Shown: piece by piece, positions 34,893 to 44,600 of the stretch
Numbering within the stretch: the first letter of the stretch is position 1
Layout of the letters: the number at the start of each line of letters is the position of its first letter
Assembly: GCA_002633005.1 (NCBI GenBank)
Contig: NMRA01000273.1
Coordinates: 518,526-565,581 of the forward strand
From: Phoronis australis
Taxonomy: Eukaryota; Phoronida; Phoronidae
Length of the DNA: 47,056 nucleotides
Direction: 5' to 3'
The notes under the pieces: generated by a model
Told to the model about the DNA's origin: nothing
What the model saw: only the letters and a program-made list of their open reading frames with translations
The model's database searches: none
Program-made: the position numbers and the translations under genes

Positions 34893-35583
34893 CTAGTTCT
34901 ACAGGTCCGCAATTCAACGTGAAAATTTTAGGTACGCGTGCAGATGCTTGACGGGCAACCGCGAGAGGGAGGAGGGGTTTGATGCCCCTCAGACGCACAA
35001 GAAAATTTCAGAAGATGTGACTGAATTTTTCATCTTCATTCCAGTGATAGCGTGTTACTGCTCATGAGTAAAACTTTCACAACAAGAAATCTGTTATACA
35101 TGGTGTTCCAAAATATACTCACAATTAAAATGCATTGTTTATTGGCTTAGTGATTCAAATTCACAAACACTGAGGATATCAAACGGAATCAAGTCTTTAA
35201 ATGAAATTAAACACACTGTTCATTAACTTGGGAAGATTAATTGTGTTAGTTTCCGATAGTATTTCGCAATAAAATCTCCTTCTCCTTTGTCCCCCCAATA
35301 ATTTTTACCTTCCTACGGACGTGTCAGTGGGCTCCCCATCGATCCAAAGGGCTGGAGCCCCTAAATATTTAAGGAAGGCATATAATATTCACCTGGAATT
35401 AAGGAAATAAACTGCAGTTGCTACTAGCTTTAGGGCCCTGTGTGTCAGTTTCCCAATAAGTGATATATAATTTTAAACAACAGAAAAAAGAGAGCGAGTG
35501 GTGACTTCATTATTCCTTGGTAAAGGGTCTCGGTCTTTGCAGAGTGGTCAGTGCCGCAGTTGCACCAATATTACTGTACTACA

Positions 35584-35598
35584 CTCCAGGGGGCGCTG
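35584..35598 (+). promoter_or_regulatory. CTCF-like motif before the STIP1-like start
   Basis: CTCCAGGGGGCGCTG closely follows the bilaterian CTCF core (C-A-C-C-AGGGGGCGC). It lies at the proposed promoter of the STIP1-like gene, on the side facing EML. Binding is an inference. Confidence 0.4.
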
Positions 35599-35606
35599 TT
35601 ACGAAT

Positions 35607-35619
35607 TTCTCGAAGATTC
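35607..35619. promoter_or_regulatory. Perfect three-unit heat-shock element
   Basis: TTCTCGAAGATTC fits nTTCnnGAAnnTTCn exactly, the HSF trimer site. It ends 4 bases before the STIP1-like ATG, so it would overlap the 5' UTR or the transcription start. Heat induction is expected for this co-chaperone family. Confidence 0.5.
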
Positions 35620-35623
35620 CAAG

Positions 35624-35644
35624 ATGGCCGACTTCGAAAAACAA
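35624..35644 (+). CDS. STIP1: STIP1-like exon 1
   Basis: CCAAGATGGCC gives a strong start context. It encodes MADFEKQ, then donor CAA|GTGAGT, phase 0. Short, but its position beside the heat-shock element and its in-frame join to TPR2A support it. Confidence 0.75.
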
Positions 35645-38600
35645 GTGAGTACCCATGTGGGGTAGATTTATCTTAAGTTTCCGTTTTTTGTGAAAGTGCT
35701 AGAAAAAATACACATTATTTCTACGAAAAATGACGGAATACTCAGTTGGGGGGCCACGTCTTTGGTGCCAGAGTGAGGCAATGGAGTCAGTGTCCTGTTA
35801 GATGCCATACCCGAACCCGCCGGTAATGCCTGGTGTGGCAACGTGACTAGTGAGTCACCATCGGAATCGAAACTACCTCCAACTGCAATTGTAGTCACTA
35901 TCGAAACCCCTTTCTGCCGCAAAAATTTGATTTCATCACGAAATTTGGACAATCTTTCATTTTTGCCATCTAAATTGTAAAGAATCATTCAAAAATAGCA
36001 ACATCCAGACACTGACCCCCGTCTCTAGCTGGCTCAGTAGCGACGGTGCGCTACTATAGGAGCTTCATATGATGGAAGGTTTTCGGCGAATTATGCCTCA
36101 CACTAACTAAAATATCAAAGTCATTTTGTTACAAATACCTTTTGTGCATACACAGAGGAACAACGTAGGCTTAGGAGGCTGTCGTTGTCTTTAATTCCTC
36201 CCAACTCGAACAAATATTCCCGTTAACAAATTTTTTCTTCGAGCAGTCTCACGTTCAGTTCTCAAAATTGGCAATTGTCCATTTTTACACTGCGCACGCC
36301 AGGGGATATGCTGTCATATTACCTGCCATGCGCAGTGTTAAAAATGGTGAGTTTCTGATTTTGGAAACTGAACGAAGGACTGCTCGAAGAAGAAGTCTGA
36401 TAACGGGAATATTTGTTCGAGTTGAGAGGAATCAAAGACATCAACGGCCTCCTAAGTGCCATTCTATGCCCAAAAGGTATTTGTTACAGCATGACTGATC
36501 TTTTAGTCAGCGTGAGGCATGATTCACCGAAAAGCTTCTGGCGTATGAAGCTCGAGTTCAGACTCCAACTTATAGTTACCCTCTGATACAGCGCCACCTA
36601 TACTGAAAAGTGGCCATGTAGAAACATGATGAACGATACATGGAATTCCGTGAGTGGCATCAATGCGCATGCCTTGGTCGAAAGTATACCGATCACATCG
36701 CTACCACTTGCACTCGCCTTTATGCCTCTGTACTTGTTTGGGCGTAAATCACTGGATCAGGGTTCCCTTGATTTTGTTCACTTCTATCACTGCCGGGTTT
36801 AATAAATTACAACTATTCAAGTCAAAAGTGGTCGCCATACTTGGAAACAGTAAACTGAAAAGGGTTTCAACCAGTGGGAATGAATGTTATGATGTGGGTT
36901 TCATTACTCTAACCAATGAGAAGCCATGTTCAGCAACATTCGGCAGTGCTACCTTTCGTAGCACAGTGTAACTTGCAGCTTTAATGCTGGGGTCATCTAG
37001 TACAAACTAGAATTAGACAGTAATCCAGGTAAATCAATACTTATTTTGAGTTTGCAAAAAAGTAGACTGGAAAATGGAAAAAAAACTTGAGTTAGATCGG
37101 GAGTACTACATAATGTTGTAGGCATCGTTGATAAAGTTCCTATCTCCAGTGTAAAGGGGCTGTAGTCATTAACAGGGGTCCCTGATTTTGAGAACCAGCT
37201 TGATGGCTGTTATTCAGTAAAGAAAACTGGTTCTCACAATGATTGACCCCCTTAAGTGACTACTACTGACATATCTGTCGTTTCTACTGAACAACATATT
37301 GTTTTCCAGGCTCAAGCTGAGAAAGAGTTGGGCAACGCAGCTTACAAGAAGAAGGACTTTGCTACAGCCCACCAACATTATGACAAAGCTATTCAGTTAT
37401 CCCCTAACAATATCACATTCTACACCAATAAAGCAGGTACTCTCAACTCCTACTTACCTTTGCTATATACACCGTTTTCCTTTGTTTGTGCTCTGTAATT
37501 TTATTTCAATATGTAAAATGAAAGGTTAAGCGCTTAGTGAATTCAGTTACATGCTATGTGAATTTAAGATACGCCTATATAAAGTTGCACGCTATATGAA
37601 TTTGATTTGTAAACACGCCACATGAAATTACTCGATTTTGGCTCAGGAGTTTTCATTGTAATTTCAAAAGGTAAGTGTTGAAATTATGGCAGCATTGTGT
37701 TGTAAAGCAGTGGGGAGTTTACTGAAATTACTTGACCAATTGGGAATGTTGCTGAAACTGTGGTGAAGTTGATTGGAAGAAAGGAATTAATTTTAAGAGA
37801 GACAGCACATTAGCGAGGTGTTTTTTGTTCTATGGCTTCATAGAAACGGTTTTACAAAGTAATTGATTTGAGCTGATAAAAATCTAAGGATTTCAGCAGA
37901 TTTTTGTTCACTTTTCTAAAATGACTTACTATGAACATGTATTTTTGATCACATTTAAAAAGGACTTTTCCTCCTCTCTTCAGGCATGTACATAGAATTT
38001 ATGAAATTAACCCCTTACTGATTCTATCTCAAAATTGTCCTTGCTATGACAGGAGTTATTTTTTATCTTTGATTTGTCCTTGCTGTGGTGTTAGGCGACC
38101 TGGGAAAAATTCCAAGTCACCACAAAGTCACCACTGTGACTGTCAGTCAGACAACAATTCCCTTCTAAATTCGTTACAAAGTTCATGTTAACTTCCAAAC
38201 TTTAAATTAGTAACAGTTTTCCTAGATTTATTGCCTTTGATTTACAATTGTTCCGTTGATTCCATGAAGTCACCCATTTGCCACCACAGTTAAATTGCAA
38301 CAGGAAGTAAACAGATTGAAATATGAATTGTTTGGTAAAAATTGGGCACGATCGGCCACCATTCCATGCATTCGTTCTTTTGCTGGCGGGAGGACTTGAG
38401 CTAGAGAATGAAGATACGCCTTCACCTACACTTAGGTATTTACAAGGGAAATTGGAGGAGTGTGTGACTAAACGATTGTTCAACCTTTTTTTTGAGATTT
38501 TCAGTTTTGTTGACCTTAGATTTGGTTTGACGACCTGGGATTTTTGCCAGGTCGCCTAATGTGACTTGTCGTTTAGCTAAGAGTCCAATGCTGCTGCTAT

Positions 38601-41600
38601 GGTAGCAATTGGTTTCTATCACAACATTGTCCTTGCTACAATAAGCTGTGATTGACATCAAGTGACTCAATCTCAACAGGACCAGCCTTGTAGTGTCAAC
38701 CAGGGCAATTTCCAATGGGAGAAATGTACCCTTGTAGACGAGCTGAAGCAGTTACGAAATATGCCCTTCTTGGCAAATAGTTAAAAAACGTAACTTTGCA
38801 GACAAATTGTTAGAAAATGTACCCTTGCAGACTAACAGTTGCGAAATGTACCGTTGCAAACAAAAGTTACGAACTTTACCTTTGCAGATAAATAGTTACG
38901 AAATGTACTCTTGTAGGTATACAGTTACAAACATTAATGCAGGCAGGTCTAGTTGTAATTTTTTGATATTGTCTGTTTGTTTTTCAGCTGTTTACTTTGA
39001 GGAGGGTAACTATGAGGAGTGTATCAAGACTTGTGAACAAGCTGCCACAGTGGGCCGTGAAAGCAGAGCTGACTTCAAGTTGATTGCTAAGTATGTACCC
39101 AGGTTACAAGACATGCGAAACTAGTGTTATGTAGGACTAGATCAAGTTTTTATCAACACAGTTATGAGACCATGCATGTGTTGTAAATAGTATATACCCA
39201 AGTTACAATAAATAATCAATATTTTATGTGGCAAGATCAAGCTTTTATCAACAGTTATGAGACTGTAAGTCATATTTTCCCAGTTTACAAGACATACCCA
39301 GTGTTGTATGTGACTTGATCAAGCTTTTATCAACACATATGAGACCATGCAGGTGTTGTGAATAGTCACTTTGTTCATGGCACAACGCACTGATTATTTT
39401 GTATGAACATGTTTTTAAGTGATATGAACGATATTGCATTTGCTTTAATATTTACACTCAGTGCTCTGTCATTTTCATTATGCGCATGAAACATATTTGC
39501 TTGAGGAGCTAGTTGAGAAGGCCACACTGAGATTTCATATTCTCATGTTCACTGTGATGCAGTACAGTAATGATGGTGGTTACACGAAATTCAGTGGAAT
39601 CTGGCTTGGATATTTGACGGTCTCAAGTGTTTGTTGATACTTATCCTTTAAGACAATGTTATTGAATGAAACTGATGTGATACGTTGTGGTTTAGCAATT
39701 TGGCAAAGATCTTGCTGACATTCTTACGTAGTGAGGGTATTTTGGCAGGAAGACATGTTGCCAGATTTGTTTGGGTTGAGTGTCGGCATTGATCAAAGTT
39801 GCCATTAGTAAAGATGACAAAGTTGTTGTTGCTGATAAGGGCGACTATAAAAATGAAAACATCAGTAGCAAAAATTCCAGTGAGGTGTCCTAAAAATCCG
39901 TGAGATATGCCCTGTCTTAGATTGGAAGAAGCCATAATGGTCATTGGCAACTTGAAAAGTGTTTCTTCTAAAGGGCTCTTCGATGGTTGATTGATGTGCT
40001 TAGGAACTCGAGTTGAACTGGAAAATGTTAACAAGGAAATGTGACACTGGTTGTTAGATACTGAATTGTAAAACATTGTCAACGGCTTTTTATGCGCCCA
40101 CATATTTATATTTGGACGCGTTATGCCGTCGTCTCTGTCCATCCGGGCGGTGTCCTTCCGGCATCCAGGGTCCGCTGCTCTATCTCCAAAACCCTTTGAC
40201 ATACGTTCATGAAATTTGGCATATATGTTCCATTCATGAATGGGACGGCATGAGCGAACTTTCGGACGGATCCGATTACCGGTGTGCCCCCTAGTAGTGG
40301 CAATTTTAGTTTTTTACGCTTACCTTTGTATCTTAAAAAGTCCTTTACGGATTTTCATGAAATTTGGTATGTAGGCACCTATTAGTGAGATGACGCTATC
40401 TTCCCATTTTCTGATGGATTCGACGTAGTTTGCACCACCTAGTGGCCATTTTTACCATTTTAGAGTCTGTATTTTTGTGTCCACTCCTCTATCAACCAAA
40501 CCGCTCAAAGGATGATTGTGAAAATTGGCATGTATGTGCTTACTATGAAGAGGACGGTTGACGATGATTTTCCGACGATTTCGATTACTGTGGCGCCTCC
40601 TAGTGGCAGTTTTGTTTTTTTGCACCTATGACTGTATCTCCTAAACCGTTCACAGGATCTTTACAAAATTTAGTAAGTATATTTATATGATGTTAACAAC
40701 GAACTATGACGACTTTTGGAAAGACCCGACTTCCGGCGTGCTCCCTAGTGGCAATTTTATTTTTTTTACGTTTACCTTTGTATCTTCAAAAGTCCGTAAC
40801 GGATTTTCATGAAATTTAATGTGTAGGCATCTGTTAGTGAGATAACGCTATCCTCCAGTTTTCGGATGGATTTGACATAGTTTGCACCACCTAGTGGCCA
40901 TTTTTACTGTTTTTGAGTCTGTTTTTTTGCGTCCACCCCTCTATCAACCAAACCGCTCAAAGGGTGATTGTGAAAATTGGCATGTATGTGCTTACTATAA
41001 AGAGGATGGTTGACGATTTTCCGACGATTTCGACTACTGTGGCACCTCCTAGTGGCAGTTTTGTTTTTGTTGCGCCTATGGCTGTATCTCCTAAACCGTT
41101 CGCAGGATCTTTACTTAATTTAGCAAGTGTATTTATGTGATGTTGACTACGGATGACGACAACTTTCAGACAGATCTCACTACTGCTGTGCCCCCTAGTG
41201 TCAATTTCAGTCTTTTTACATTGAACTCAGTATCTTCAAAGGTCCTCAACAGATTTTCATAAAATTTTAAATATAGGCATCTATTGGTGTGATGATGCTA
41301 TCTGCCTGTTTTTGGATGGAATCGAGGTATTTTGCACCACCTAGTGGCCACTTTTGCTGTTTTCAAATCTTGTTTTTGGTGTCCATCCCTGTATCAACCA
41401 AATCATTTGAAAATTGATTGGCATATATGTTCTTAGTGTGAAGACGACCTTTGATGATGGTGACTGATTACTGTGGCGCCTCCTAGTGGTAATTTTGTTT
41501 TGTGCCCATAGTTGTATCTCTTAAACCCACTGCAGGATCTTTACTAAATTAAGTAAGACAGTGTATTTATATGAACAACAGACGACGACCACTTTCAGGC

Positions 41601-44600
41601 AGATCCAACGGACACTGTGCCCACTAGTGGCAATTTCATTTTGTTCTGTTTTCCTTTGTTTCTCTGAAGTTCCTTGACAGATTTTTATGAAATATGGCAT
41701 GTTCCTGTTTTTGGATGAATTGTATGTTTTTGCGCCATCTAGTGGCCATTTTTATGATACAAATAAATAACCCTAAAAGCACACCATTTGCAATGCATTC
41801 GTGGGCGCATTTCAGCGCTCCGTGTTGCTATTGTGTTGATTGTTGAGACTTGTCAGTTTCTTCACACTTTTATACGTCCTGTTGTGATGTATTTTCAGGG
41901 CGTTTGCACGGATGGGTAATGCGTACAGAAAGCAGGATGACTTGGAAAATGCCTTGGTCTATTTCAACAAGTCAATAACAGAACACAGGAATCCGGATGT
42001 TGTTAAACAAGTGCATGAGGTAAATGTCGAGAAAATGTAGCCTGCTGATTCGTTTTGGACTTCACTAGCTTTAGTGTGGGCTTCACAATGTTGAACGTGG
42101 GCTTCACTTTGTTCAGTGTGACTTCACTAGATCACTGTGACTTCTCTAGATTGACTGTGGGCTTCACTAAGTTTAATGTAGGCTTCACTAGATTCAGTGA
42201 GGGCTTCAGTAGATTCAATGTGACTTCTAAATTCAGCGTAGCTTCACTAGATTCTGGCTGAATTCTCTAGGTTCAGTGTAGGTGCCACTTGATTCAGTGT
42301 GAGCTTCACTAGATTCAGTTTGGGCTTCACTAGATTTAGCGTGACTTCACTAGATTCAGTTTGGGCTTTGCTAAATTTAGTGTGGCTTTACTGGATTCAG
42401 TGTGGCTTCAATAGGTTTAGTGTGACTTCTCTAGGTTCAGTGTGGGCTACACTAGATTCTGTGTGAGCTTCACTTGGTTCAATGTGGGCTTCACTAGATT
42501 CACTATGGGCTTCACTTGGCTCAGTGTGGGCTTTACTAGATTCATTGTGGGGTTCACTAGGTTCATTGTGGGTTACACTAGGTTAAGGATAGGCTTCTCT
42601 AGGTTTAGTGTGGGCTTCACTAGCTTCAGTGTAACTTCTAGATTCAGTGTGGGCTTCACTAGATTAATGGGACTTGACTAAATTCCATGTGGGCTTTACT
42701 AGATTCAGCGTGACTTCCTCTAAATTTAGCATGAGCTTCACTTTATTAACACAGTGATTCTTTCCATGATTACGTCACACAATACTTGTTCTCAGGACAC
42801 TCGATTCCATCGACTCCTTGAAATTAAACTATACTATTTGATGATACTTCAAGAATTCTTTCAGTGGTTATTTAGCCACCAATTTTTGACAGGTCTAGTT
42901 GTCCCACTATTCACCTAAGGCGGCCTGCCAGCACAGTCACCGTACATTGGAATGTTTCTTTGAAAGTCTTGTTTATTTGTTTTCCTATTTGTGTGCGAAT
43001 ATTAGAACATTCAAATTTCACCTAATAAATTTTGGCTTGCCAGTAAGCACCAGCAGTATGTCCGATACCTGATTTTCTGCTGCTGAAACAGTCGTCAGTC
43101 TTTGGTTGTCGTACACATCCTTCATCAAACTTGGACAATATTATTCAAACTTGGCCTTCCTTATTCAAGGTTACACACGACGCTTTCATAATATTCTTGT
43201 TTCCGTGACAACTGTTGTTATTTTAGCATATGTTAGTTTACTGCGCAGGCGTACAAACAAGACATGGGATGTGTTTATTTTGATCACGAGTTGGTAAGAA
43301 ACGTGTTGCTTGGTGATGGTAATCCTTAAATATAGTAAATTTGAATTGTGTTCCTGGCCAGCAAACTTATGGTTAACACCAAGGGTTACCAATAGACAAG
43401 GTTTTCCATACTTATAATTCAGTGTTTAAAAGTTGTCTTGACCAACATTCAAGCTTATTCAAGGTTTTTTTGACAATCTTGATTTACCTTCCTGCTAGTA
43501 ATATTTCTCGAATTTATCTTACGATGATTAGTGATGGAGCAAGGAAATTCAAGCTTGGACAAATGTTTCATTCAAGATGACATGACATTAAGCTTGCTCA
43601 AATTAAGGCAAGGCTTCTTTATAACATATTATAATACCGTAATAACTGCACAAATTTAACCTATGCTTTTTTGTAATATATTATATTGCCCTAATAACTA
43701 TGCACGAATTTGACTTACCAGAACTATCCTAGTAATTCAGCCTGGGCTGAGAACCACTACTGCTTCAAGTGTTTCTACAAATATCTAAAGTATATGTTTT
43801 AAGTGTGAAGGGAATTTTCTCTAACTGATTTCAGACTGAGTTTGGAATTGACACAGCGTCAGAAAAAGGGCAAGTGTTATTTCATTTGTTAGCCATTTTG
43901 CAATTGTTGGAATGTTTCTCTTGTAGATTGAAAAACTGAAGAAAGCCAAGGAAAGGTTAGCGTATATCAACCCAGAGCTGTCCATTGAAGAGAAAAATAA
44001 GGGAAATGTTTTTTTCCGAGAAGGTAATGATGCAGAATTAGGCAATGCACAAATGGTGTCCTGTCTGAAACCATATATGTCCGTTTGAATAAGGTTTTGG
44101 CCCTAAAAGTAAATAGACTTGCTTGATAGCGCGATGTGTCTGTTATATTTGTTGTCCTCAAGAAAATCACTCTGTCTGCAAGTTTAGGGTTCATATCTGC
44201 AATTTGGAAACATCTGAGAATTACTGGTCATGCCAACATTTCCCTCTAAGAGTCCCCTGTTCCGAAGGTGGAAGCACCTTACCTCTCTTGTGAGTAAGGA
44301 CCCTGTCAAAAACCATGGTAATTGAGTGCAGGTAGTGGCACGTTTGTTTTGACATACTCTCGTGTGTAAACAAGGTCATTTGTGTAGTGTTAAGTCTGCA
44401 TTCCTGTGTTTCTGTTAGAGTTGCAGTTGTGCACACAATGTCTCAGAAACACTGCACAGCGTAGAACCAGCTTGTTTGCTTTGCACTTGTCCATTAAGGA
44501 CACAAATCTGTCCTATCTGGTTTGACTTGTAACAGTGCAGCTTGACATTTTGCTGCATTTCTCTCACCAGGCAAATGGCCAGATGCAATCAAGTGTTATT

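Larger units (their letters stand above)
33212..35623. other. Head-to-head intergenic interval
   Basis: Separates the divergently transcribed EML and STIP1-like genes. It contains an E-box (33351-33358), a TATA-like motif (34884-34892), a gap of unknown bases (34306-34456), and a CTCF-like motif and heat-shock element near 35600. No additional gene is supported. Confidence 0.6.
35645..37309 (+). other. STIP1-like intron 1
   Basis: Contains a minus-strand 106-codon ORF (35668-35988), a large foldback element (36061-36552) and a smaller one (37162-37264). No TPR1 exon is visible. Confidence 0.6.

Noticed and set aside
42055-42681. FTRFSVG-repeat ORFs
   Set aside because: Translation of the 21-bp minisatellite, in an intron between two well-defined STIP1-like exons.
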